Source of the DNA: Pedobacter cryoconitis
Lineage (GTDB): Bacteria; Bacteroidota; Bacteroidia; Sphingobacteriales; Sphingobacteriaceae
Direction: 5' to 3'
DNA: 64,000 bases
NCBI RefSeq assembly: GCF_014200595.1
Contig: NZ_JACHCG010000004.1
Location: 434,001 to 498,000 of the forward strand
A program made the translations under genes and the position numbers. The notes beneath the pieces were generated by a model. That model was not told the origin of the DNA and did not search any database. It saw nothing but the letters and a program-made list of their open reading frames with translations. Position 1 is the first letter of the stretch, and each line of letters begins with the position of its first letter. Positions 18,056 to 25,233 of the stretch are shown piece after piece.

Positions 18056-18147
18056 GTAGCAAGTATTTTTATAATTCAAAATATGAGTGGTGAAAATTTG
18101 TGATTCTGGTGACGAATGTCATCGGATAATATGACGGGCATCACAGG

Positions 18148-18162
18148 TAAACACCCTGTTTA
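18148..18162. promoter_or_regulatory. short dyad upstream of the universal stress protein gene
   Basis: TAAACA, CCC and TGTTTA form a perfect 6+3+6 inverted repeat 40 bp before the UspA-type start codon. It could be a regulator site for that gene. The repeat is short, so chance is possible. Confidence 0.35.
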
Positions 18163-18201
18163 TCATCACTTTTACTTTAGTAAACACAAATATCTTTTGC
18201 T

Positions 18202-19134
18202 ATGAAAACGATAACTGTACTAACCGATTTTTCCGCCAATGCAGAAAATGCAGCACGTTATGCTGTACGCCTTGCACAACATCTTCAGACAAATCTTACC
18301 CTTTATAATTCCTTTTTAGTACCCATGGCCGAACCTTTAGGTGGGCAGGTTTACTGGTCTATGGAAGATTACAATATTTTACAGAAAGACAGTGAAGAGC
18401 AGTTACGTGCACTGGGCGCCAGATTAGAGGAAGAACTCTCTACACTTCCAATTAACGCTTTCAGACCTGTTATAGATTTCAAATGCCAGGAAGGGCCTTT
18501 ATATAGATATATCAATAGATTATCAGCAGACAGAGATCTGATGCTTTTGGTGATGGGTACGCACCGGAAAGGTTTAGGTTCCATAATTATGGGCAATCAT
18601 ATGCGCGAAATTATAGGTGCTGTACCCCTGCCAGTGCTGATCATACCTGAAAACCAAACCTTTAAAAAGCTGGATAAGCTTGTTTTCGCAACGGATATGG
18701 AGGATAGCGATCTGGAGGTTATTCAGGCACTTACAGCATTTGCAAAACCATCTCATGCAGAGATCACGTTAGCACATATACAACATCCGGATACTCCTGA
18801 AAACGATACAAAAAAATTGGTTACCAGTTTTCTGGAAGATGTAGCCAATAAAATAAACTATCCTAAAATTTATTACCGGGCGGTAGAACATGCTCCTGTT
18901 AAAACTGGTTTAAAATGGCTGGCAGAAAATGTGACTTGTAACCTGTTCGTGATGGTACATCGCCATAAAACTTTTCTGGAACAGCTTTTCAATTTAAGCA
19001 ACACACAAAAGATGGCGGCAAATACCAATTTACCATTATTGATCTTTCCCTGCGCAGAAAACATAGCAATGGGACTGAACGCAAACCTGGAAACAGGTTA
19101 CCAGGAAAACATAATCGCTGCTGCGATCAGTTAA
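18202..19134 (+). CDS. universal stress protein, two tandem UspA domains
   Basis: This 310-residue cytoplasmic protein has two Usp folds. The first (about 1-152) begins MKTITVLTDFSANAENAARYAV and ends with VMGTHRKGLGSIIMGNHMREII and PVLIIP, close to the ATP-binding G-x2-G-x9-G(S/T) motif. The second (about 155-285) begins KLVFATDMEDSD and ends FVMVHRHKTFLEQLFNLSNTQKMA and LPLLIFP, with a degenerate nucleotide motif. Tandem Usp proteins respond to starvation and oxidative or energy stress; partners are unknown. It is monocistronic, with its own dyad-containing upstream region and a terminator downstream. Confidence 0.92.
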   Translation: MKTITVLTDFSANAENAARYAVRLAQHLQTNLTLYNSFLVPMAEPLGGQVYWSMEDYNILQKDSEEQLRALGARLEEELSTLPINAFRPVIDFKCQEGPLYRYINRLSADRDLMLLVMGTHRKGLGSIIMGNHMREIIGAVPLPVLIIPENQTFKKLDKLVFATDMEDSDLEVIQALTAFAKPSHAEITLAHIQHPDTPENDTKKLVTSFLEDVANKINYPKIYYRAVEHAPVKTGLKWLAENVTCNLFVMVHRHKTFLEQLFNLSNTQKMAANTNLPLLIFPCAENIAMGLNANLETGYQENIIAAAIS

Positions 19135-19177
19135 TTTTCACAAACACTATAAGATATAAAATTTTCCAATTTCTAAT

Positions 19178-19212
19178 AAAAGGCCATTCTTTAAACAAGG
19201 AATGGCCTTTTA
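19178..19212 (+). terminator. intrinsic terminator after the universal stress protein gene
   Basis: AAAAGGCCATTC pairs with GAATGGCCTTTT around a loop of about ten bases, with T residues after the stem. It lies about 45 bp past the stop codon. Confidence 0.85.
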
Positions 19213-19310
19213 TATGCCGTCAATCTGAGCAAAACAATTGACGAATTGTCTGTTAAATCTCAGAATATCCTAGTAATAAAATATATACTATAGATTTAGT
19301 AGTTTATTTA

Positions 19311-19318
19311 TATATTTG
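19311..19318 (+). promoter_or_regulatory. -7 promoter box ahead of the SAM riboswitch
   Basis: TATATTTG matches the TAnnTTTG consensus exactly. It would start transcription around 19325, about 20 bases before the aptamer P1 stem, so the transcript would carry the whole riboswitch. The -33 element is less clear (TTTAG about 15 bp upstream). Confidence 0.6.
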
Positions 19319-19346
19319 CCCGACAATTAGCTGTTCATTGATTTCT

Positions 19347-19455
19347 ACTTATCAAGAAAGACCGAGGGAAAGGCCCTATGAAGTCTTAGCAACCTATACA
19401 TCCCAAATATGTAAAAGGTGCTAACTCCTATCCACTTTAAGCGGAAAAGATAAGT
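19347..19455 (+). ncRNA. SAM-I (S-box) riboswitch aptamer
   Basis: The stretch carries the S-box core elements in order. P1 5' strand CTTATC (19348-19353) pairs with GATAAG (19449-19454). The P2 and kink-turn region reads AAGACCGAGGGA, then GGCCCTATGAAGTCTT and AGCAACC. P3 is formed by TACAT and ATGTA. The junction GGTGCTAACTCC and a P4 hairpin (TCC..GGA) follow. All diagnostic blocks (GAGGGA, GGCCC.ATGAAG, GCAACC, GGTGCTAA.TCC, GATAAG) are present. S-box RNAs bind S-adenosylmethionine and usually switch off genes for methionine or sulphur uptake and synthesis. Here the only genes downstream are a SusC/SusD pair. A computed covariance score was not available. Confidence 0.93.
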
Positions 19456-19489
19456 GACAGATATACCTTCAAAAAAATGGTTACTGTCA
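19455..19489 (+). promoter_or_regulatory. candidate expression-platform hairpin of the SAM riboswitch
   Basis: TGACAG, directly after the P1 3' strand, pairs with CTGTCA at 19484-19489, with an inner ACC/GGT helix. A shifted register pairs ACAGAT with ATCTGT (19489-19494). Its base overlaps the last P1 bases, so it may compete with P1. No U-run follows, so it is not a standard terminator. Confidence 0.4.
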
Positions 19490-19587
19490 TCTGTTCCCTT
19501 AATTATTCCTGATAAATAGAGCTGTTCAAAGAATGCTATGTTAATAAATTGAATTAAACACACCAATTATATAACTAGACCATTAAT

Positions 19588-22500
19588 ATGTATAAAACTT
19601 ACAAATACTTATTTGGGATCCTGCTATCCTTTATAATCGTACAGACTGCTGCGGCACAAACCGCTAAAATTACCGGCGTGGTCACCGAGAAATCTAACGG
19701 GCAACCTATACCTGGCGTAAGCATTTCTGTTAAAGGAACAAATGCGGGTACACAAACTGATGGAAATGGTAAGTTCTCCATCATCGCCAAACCAAATGAT
19801 ATCTTAAAAATCATCTCTATTGGTTATGCCACACAAGAACTCAAAGTAACTTCAGCAAATCCAATAGCTATACAACTGGATGAATCTTCTAATGAATTAA
19901 GTGAAGTCGTAGTGACGGCTTTGAATATTCCTAAGGAGAAAAAATCATTAGGTTATTCGGTGCAGGAGTTAAAATCAAAAGATATCTCCGAAGCGAAAGA
20001 AACTAACCTGCTGAATTCTATCTCTGGTAAGGTAGCTGGTGTACAGATTACCAATAGCCAGGGAGATATGGGTTCTTCCAGGATTATTATCCGTGGAGAA
20101 ACTTCTATTTCAGGAAACAATCAACCACTGTTTGTGATCGATGGAGTACCAGTAGATAACTCACAAAATTTAGGATCAGGCGGCTCACGGGATTTTGCTA
20201 ATACGATTTCAGACATCAATTCGGAGGATATTGAATCGATGAGTGTACTAAAAGGCCCTAACGCAGCTGCACTTTACGGCTCCCGTGCTGCGGCAGGTGT
20301 GGTCTTGATTACCACTAAAAAAGGTAAAAACTCTCCGGGTTTAGGAATCAGTGTGAACTCCAATGCGACTTTCTCTACTTTGTTAACCATTCCATCTTAT
20401 CAGAATTCATTCGGACAAGGGGCTAACGGTCAATTCAGCTATGTAGATGGTAAAGGCGGAGGCCTGAATGATGGAGTAGATGAAAGCTGGGGCCCAAGAT
20501 TAGACGGTCGTTTAATCCCTCAATTTAATTCTAACGGAGTAGCTGTTCCTTTTATCGCACATCCAAACAATGTACGTGACTTCTTTAACACAGGTTACAC
20601 CTTGAACAATGGAATTGCGATCTCAGGATCAGGAGATAAATATGATTTACGTTTCTCTTATAATAACCTGGATCAGAAAGGTGTTATTCCAAATTCTTCT
20701 CAATCAAAAAACTCATTCTTACTGAATACCACTTATAAAATAACGCCAAAGCTGACTTTTAATGCCTCAGCTAATTATGTAAATACGAGTGCAAACCTTC
20801 CTGGTTCAGGTGGAAAAAGAGCAAGCAGCACGATGTTGCAGTTCACCTGGTTTGGCCGTCAGGTTGATGTAGACCAATTAAAAACCTACAAAGACGCGAA
20901 TGGAAAAGATATCAACTGGAACAATAGCTATTACAGTAATCCATATTTCGTTGCTTACGAAAACACAGTGGGCCAGGTTCGTAACAGACTGATCGGAAGT
21001 GCAGAGTTGAACTATAAAATAATAGATGGTTTATCTGCAAATTTCAGAACAGGTAATGATTATTACAACGATCGCAGAAAGATCAGAATCGCTTATGGAA
21101 CGAACGGTACTCCATTTGGTTCGTATGAAGAAGACGCCTATACTTTCAACGAGAACAACACGGAAGGAAGACTGGATTTCACCAAAAAATTAAATGCTGA
21201 TTTTAATCTTGATCTCTTATTGGGTGGGAATATAAGAACGACTACTTTTGAGAGCAATGATCAGAAAGCTCCTAAATTAGCTGTTAATAACCTTTACACG
21301 CTTAGTAATTCACGTGATCCACTAATTTCTTCTAACATTTACAGTAAACAACGTGTATACAGTACATTCGGTTCTGCTCAACTGGGCTTCAGAAATTATG
21401 CTTATTTGAACCTTACAGCCAGAAATGACTGGTCATCGACTCTGCCTTCTCAAAACCGTTCTTATTTTTATCCTTCGGTTAATGCGAGTTTAATCCTTAC
21501 CGAAGCATTTGATATCAAAAGTGATGTGCTGAACTTTGCCAAACTTCGTGGTGGCTGGTCGCAGGTTGGTAAAGATGCTTCCCCTTATCAATTGATTAAT
21601 AATTATTCTTTCACCGCTCCATTTGATAGTAATCCACAACAAAACCTGAGTGATACAGATTTGAATCCGAATCTGAAACCAGAGACAACCAAGTCTACGG
21701 AAGCAGGTTTTGAAGTTGGCTTGTTCAAAAACAGAGTTCGTCTTGATTTCAGTGTATACAATACTAACAGTATCAACCAGATCTTAAGTCTGGATGTAAG
21801 CCCGACTACAGGTTTCCTTAAGAAACTGGTGAATGGGGGTACGATTAACAACAAAGGACTTGAAGCGCAACTTGGGGTAACACCTGTCAAAACAAAAGAC
21901 TTTACCTGGGATATCACTGTGAACTATTCAAAGAACCGCAGTAAAGTAAAAGATCTTTATCAGGGTGTACAAAGTTATCAGTTGGGAGTTGACGGGTCAG
22001 TGCAGATTCTGGCTGCCGTGGGACAACCTTATGGTACAATTTTCGGGACTGCTTATGACAGGAATGCTGCCGGAGATATTATTGTTGGCGCAGATGGAAC
22101 ACCACAGGCAAGCCCTTCTAAAAAGAACCTTGGAAAATATACTCCAGACTGGTTAGGCGGGATTACCAATAGTTTCACTTACAAAAGAATTAATTTAAGC
22201 GTTTTGGTTGATGCACATGTTGGTGGTAAAATTTACTCAGGAACCAATGCGACCGGAACTTATACAGGCGTACTGGCTTCTACCCTTCCGGGTCGTGGCG
22301 CTGAAAACGGCGGATTAACTTATTATAAGAATGCTGCCGGTAAAGCGGTACAGATTACCCCTGGTACTGGTGCGCCGGCAGGTGCAACCATCTATGATGA
22401 TGGTATGATTTTCAAAGGTTCTTTAGCAGATGCCTCTCAGAACAATACGATCATATCGGCCAGTCAATATTATAAATCTTTGAACAACATCGATGAGGCG

Positions 22501-22755
22501 TCTGTTTACAGTGCTACTTATATCAAACTGAGGGAAATCAAATTAGGTTATACTTTACCTGATCAATGGATAAAATCTATTGGTCTGCAAAGCGCAACGA
22601 TCTCAGCAGTTGGCAGAAACTTATTCATCCTGCATAAGAATGTACCTAATATAGATCCTGAGTCTGCGTTTAACACAGGTAATGGTCAAGGTCTTGAAGA
22701 TCTTGGATTGCCAACTGTACGTACTATCGGTTTCAATCTTAATTTCAAATTCTAA
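19588..22755 (+). CDS. SusC/RagA family TonB-dependent transporter under SAM riboswitch
   Basis: This 1055-residue outer-membrane transporter has a signal peptide ending AAAQ (about residue 24). A carboxypeptidase-D-like domain follows (about 28-110) with GVVTEKSNGQPIPGVSISVKG. The TonB plug is at about 115-240, with VAGVQITNSQGDMGSSRIIIRG and PLFVIDGVPVDN. A beta barrel runs to a C-terminus ending NLNFKF. There is no STN domain, so it is not expected to signal through FecR. It lies 133 bases after the riboswitch aptamer and 5 bases before its SusD partner. The riboswitch implies a ligand linked to methionine or SAM, for example methionine, a sulphur compound or methionine-rich peptides; this is inference. 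Confidence 0.93.
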   Translation: MYKTYKYLFGILLSFIIVQTAAAQTAKITGVVTEKSNGQPIPGVSISVKGTNAGTQTDGNGKFSIIAKPNDILKIISIGYATQELKVTSANPIAIQLDESSNELSEVVVTALNIPKEKKSLGYSVQELKSKDISEAKETNLLNSISGKVAGVQITNSQGDMGSSRIIIRGETSISGNNQPLFVIDGVPVDNSQNLGSGGSRDFANTISDINSEDIESMSVLKGPNAAALYGSRAAAGVVLITTKKGKNSPGLGISVNSNATFSTLLTIPSYQNSFGQGANGQFSYVDGKGGGLNDGVDESWGPRLDGRLIPQFNSNGVAVPFIAHPNNVRDFFNTGYTLNNGIAISGSGDKYDLRFSYNNLDQKGVIPNSSQSKNSFLLNTTYKITPKLTFNASANYVNTSANLPGSGGKRASSTMLQFTWFGRQVDVDQLKTYKDANGKDINWNNSYYSNPYFVAYENTVGQVRNRLIGSAELNYKIIDGLSANFRTGNDYYNDRRKIRIAYGTNGTPFGSYEEDAYTFNENNTEGRLDFTKKLNADFNLDLLLGGNIRTTTFESNDQKAPKLAVNNLYTLSNSRDPLISSNIYSKQRVYSTFGSAQLGFRNYAYLNLTARNDWSSTLPSQNRSYFYPSVNASLILTEAFDIKSDVLNFAKLRGGWSQVGKDASPYQLINNYSFTAPFDSNPQQNLSDTDLNPNLKPETTKSTEAGFEVGLFKNRVRLDFSVYNTNSINQILSLDVSPTTGFLKKLVNGGTINNKGLEAQLGVTPVKTKDFTWDITVNYSKNRSKVKDLYQGVQSYQLGVDGSVQILAAVGQPYGTIFGTAYDRNAAGDIIVGADGTPQASPSKKNLGKYTPDWLGGITNSFTYKRINLSVLVDAHVGGKIYSGTNATGTYTGVLASTLPGRGAENGGLTYYKNAAGKAVQITPGTGAPAGATIYDDGMIFKGSLADASQNNTIISASQYYKSLNNIDEASVYSATYIKLREIKLGYTLPDQWIKSIGLQSATISAVGRNLFILHKNVPNIDPESAFNTGNGQGLEDLGLPTVRTIGFNLNFKF

Positions 22756-22760
22756 TTTCC

Positions 22761-24194
22761 ATGAAAACAAAATATATACCCCTTTTACTGTCTGGTTTAT
22801 TACTGATCACCGCTGCTTCCTGCAAGAAAGATCTGACAGACACAAACATAGACCCGAATAACTCACAGAATGCACAACCTGAATTCCTGTTAACGGCTGC
22901 CATTAAAAACACATCCGATACTTATTGGGGCACAACCAATAATATGAATTCAAGTTTACTGTTTGTACAGCACTGGGCAAAAATTCAATATACAGATCCG
23001 GACAGATATATTTTCAGCAATACCGCTTTTCAGGATTTATGGACAACTGGTTACCGCCAGGGAATTGTGAACCTGAACCAGCTGATTAAACTGGCAGATG
23101 CGCAAGGGAATACCAACTACAAAGGTGTTGCGCTCGTGTTGAGATCATGGATATTCGCATTGGAAACAGATGCTTATGGCGACGTTCCTTATTCACAGGC
23201 TGGTGATATCACTCAATTTCTGACACCAAAATATGATGCGCAAAGAGACGTATACCTGGGCATATTAAGTGATTTGAAAGCTGCGCAAGCGAGTTTGGAC
23301 CCTGCTGGAAAAGCAATTTCAGGTGATGTTATTTATGCCAATTCAATTGCCAACTGGAAAAAATTCGCGAACTCTCTGCGTTTAAGAATCGCTTTACGTA
23401 TTGCGGACCGTGAACCAGCTTTAGCGAAACAGGTAATTGCAGATATTCAAGCAGAAGGCGGAACTTATATCAGTTCGAATGCTGAAAATGCACAATTGAA
23501 CTATAAAGCTTCTCCAAATCAAAATCCAATCAGCAATCTGTTTGATACCCGTGATGATTACCGGGTGAGTAAAACAATAGTAGATCAGTTAACTGCTTTA
23601 AATGACCCTCGCCTGCCTGTATATGCAAGTAAAGCAGTAAAGACACAACTTTATACTGGCGTACCTAATGGCTTGCTTACAGGCGATGCTGCGGCACTGG
23701 GATTAACCAGTACTTCAAAACCTGGTGCTTATTTTATTGCACCAACTGCGCCTGCTGTAATTATCAGTTATGCAGAAATATTATTTGACCGCGCAGAAGC
23801 TGCTGCCAGAGGTTTTACAAGTGAGAATGCAGCTGCACTTTATAGTCAGGCAGTAGAGGCTTCTTTATTACAATATGGTATTCCGGCAACGGATATTGCG
23901 ACTTATAAAGCAAGAGCAGATGTTCAGTATGATGCTTCAAATTATAAAAAATCAATTGGAAACCAGAAGTGGATTGCCTTGTTTGGTCAGGGGCTGGAAG
24001 CTTTCGCAGAATGGAGAAGACTGGATTATCCAATTCTTACGCCTCCGGTTGCTGGTGCTTTGAATGGTAAGATACCGGTCAGGTTTATTTATCCGGGCAA
24101 TGAGCAGTCTTTAAACCCTGATGGTTATAAAGCGGCAGTGGCACACCAGGGAACAGATGCTTTAACTACAAAACTTTGGTTTGATGTAAATTAA
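22761..24194 (+). CDS. SusD/RagB family surface lipoprotein (SusD-like_2)
   Basis: This 477-residue lipoprotein has a signal peptide ending ITAASC (lipobox Cys20) followed by KKDLTDTNIDPN. It has the helical TPR-like core of the SusD-like_2 group: LRSWIFALETDAYGDVPYSQA, ANWKKFANSLRLRIALRIAD and a late EAFAEWRRLDYP. The DAYGDVPYS motif is characteristic. It forms the lid on the SusC partner 5 bases upstream and captures ligand at the cell surface. Both genes should be controlled by the SAM-I riboswitch. No terminator is apparent before the barnase-like gene 106 bases on. Confidence 0.92.
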   Translation: MKTKYIPLLLSGLLLITAASCKKDLTDTNIDPNNSQNAQPEFLLTAAIKNTSDTYWGTTNNMNSSLLFVQHWAKIQYTDPDRYIFSNTAFQDLWTTGYRQGIVNLNQLIKLADAQGNTNYKGVALVLRSWIFALETDAYGDVPYSQAGDITQFLTPKYDAQRDVYLGILSDLKAAQASLDPAGKAISGDVIYANSIANWKKFANSLRLRIALRIADREPALAKQVIADIQAEGGTYISSNAENAQLNYKASPNQNPISNLFDTRDDYRVSKTIVDQLTALNDPRLPVYASKAVKTQLYTGVPNGLLTGDAAALGLTSTSKPGAYFIAPTAPAVIISYAEILFDRAEAAARGFTSENAAALYSQAVEASLLQYGIPATDIATYKARADVQYDASNYKKSIGNQKWIALFGQGLEAFAEWRRLDYPILTPPVAGALNGKIPVRFIYPGNEQSLNPDGYKAAVAHQGTDALTTKLWFDVN

Positions 24195-24300
24195 GTATCA
24201 CAGCTATAAATGTTTTATTGGGATTATCATTTTATTAATTCTTCAGAATCTTATAAATTTATCACATAAATCACTGATATTTAAGGAGACCGTTTAAATT

Positions 24301-24708
24301 ATGAGAATTCTACTTGCTTTAATTACTTGTTGTCTCCTGCTTTTTTCCTGCAAAGGATCTCATGCGGTAACTGATCAGGCAACAGCCCAACAGGAAAAAA
24401 CAGCCGTTGATAGTTCATCCTCAACTGATGCAGATACAGAGGATAATGTCAAGGTAGCGGGCGTTCCGCAAAAGGCTTATACCGTTGCTGCTTATATAGC
24501 TAAAAACAACAAAGCTCCACAAGGTTATGTTGGCGGAACAGTTTTTAAGAACCGGGAAGGGTTATTACCTCAGGGTATAGCTTATAAGGAGTATGATGTT
24601 AACCCTAAAGTCAAAGGACAGAACCGGGGGACAGAACGAATTATAATTGGAGCAGATGGTATCCGTTATTATACCGGGGATCATTATAAAACATTTACAA
24701 AATTTTAA
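24301..24708 (+). CDS. barnase-family ribonuclease, predicted lipoprotein
   Basis: This 135-residue protein has an N-terminal signal with a lipobox LLLFSC (Cys17), then a disordered Ser/Asp/Glu-rich linker to about residue 50. A microbial guanyl-specific RNase domain covers 55-135. The catalytic set lines up with barnase: Glu97 in YKEYD (Glu73), Arg109 and Arg113 in NRGTER (Arg83/Arg87), and His128 in DHYKTFTK (His102). It should cleave single-stranded RNA outside the cytoplasm. A strong AAGGAG site precedes the ATG. The barstar gene starts 4 bases after its stop. A membrane-anchored, rather than freely secreted, barnase is unusual. Confidence 0.9.
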   Translation: MRILLALITCCLLLFSCKGSHAVTDQATAQQEKTAVDSSSSTDADTEDNVKVAGVPQKAYTVAAYIAKNNKAPQGYVGGTVFKNREGLLPQGIAYKEYDVNPKVKGQNRGTERIIIGADGIRYYTGDHYKTFTKF

Positions 24709-24712
24709 AGAC

Positions 24713-25162
24713 ATGAACGGATATTGCCTCTTTGAAGCTGGAAAAGAAAAGGATTTGATTAAAGACAACACACGTATCGTCAATATAAACGGACGTGAAA
24801 TTGTTACCGTGGATGAATTTATTCACGAATTAGCCAGACAGCTTGACTTCCCGGATTATTATAGCAGCAGCCTGGATTCACTGGAAGAATTGCTTAATGA
24901 TTTAAGCTGGCTGAAAGAAACCCAGTTTGCGATTGTAGTCCGTAATTATTCCTTTTTCTTATGTGAGGAAAAGAACCCGGCCAGAAAGACTAATTTGCTG
25001 GGTTTACTGAATGATGTAGCCGAACAATGGGACAATGTACCTAACTATCCGGGAGAAGAAGACTTCAGAAATAAAGCTGTCTTTAATATTTATATAGAAA
25101 AGGGCAATATTGCAGCTGCTGAACTGGAGAAACTAAACATCAGCTATAACGAGGTAAAATAA
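24713..25162 (+). CDS. barstar family inhibitor of the upstream ribonuclease
   Basis: This 149-residue cytoplasmic protein has no signal peptide. Residues 21-66 match barstar: RIVNINGREIVTVDEF, then LDFPDYY and SSSLDSLEELL. Asp55 and Glu59 align with barstar Asp35 and Asp39, which contact the barnase active site. The C-terminal half (70-149) is an extra segment not present in the roughly 90-residue classic barstar. An in-frame TTG at 24647 would start inside the RNase gene and is rejected in favour of ATG at 24713. It forms an inhibitor pair with the RNase and protects the producer before export. A bidirectional terminator follows. Confidence 0.88.
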   Translation: MNGYCLFEAGKEKDLIKDNTRIVNINGREIVTVDEFIHELARQLDFPDYYSSSLDSLEELLNDLSWLKETQFAIVVRNYSFFLCEEKNPARKTNLLGLLNDVAEQWDNVPNYPGEEDFRNKAVFNIYIEKGNIAAAELEKLNISYNEVK

Positions 25163-25170
25163 CCAGATAG

Positions 25171-25227
25171 TATCATTTAATAAAAAAGGCGACCTTTTTA
25201 AAGGGTCGCCTTTTTTATTAAATGATA
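25171..25227. terminator. bidirectional terminator between barstar and GH92 genes
   Basis: A 23-bp stem (TATCATTTAATAAAAAAGGC.. and its complement) surrounds a short loop, and runs of A and T flank the GC core GGCGACC/GGTCGCC. It sits between convergent genes and ends 7 bases before the GH92 stop codon. Confidence 0.87.
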
Positions 25228-25233
25228 TATAGC

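Noticed and set aside
24647..24712. N-terminal extension of barstar from a non-ATG codon inside the RNase gene
   Set aside because: The extension overlaps the RNase end and has no barstar similarity; ATG at 24713 follows the RNase stop by four bases.
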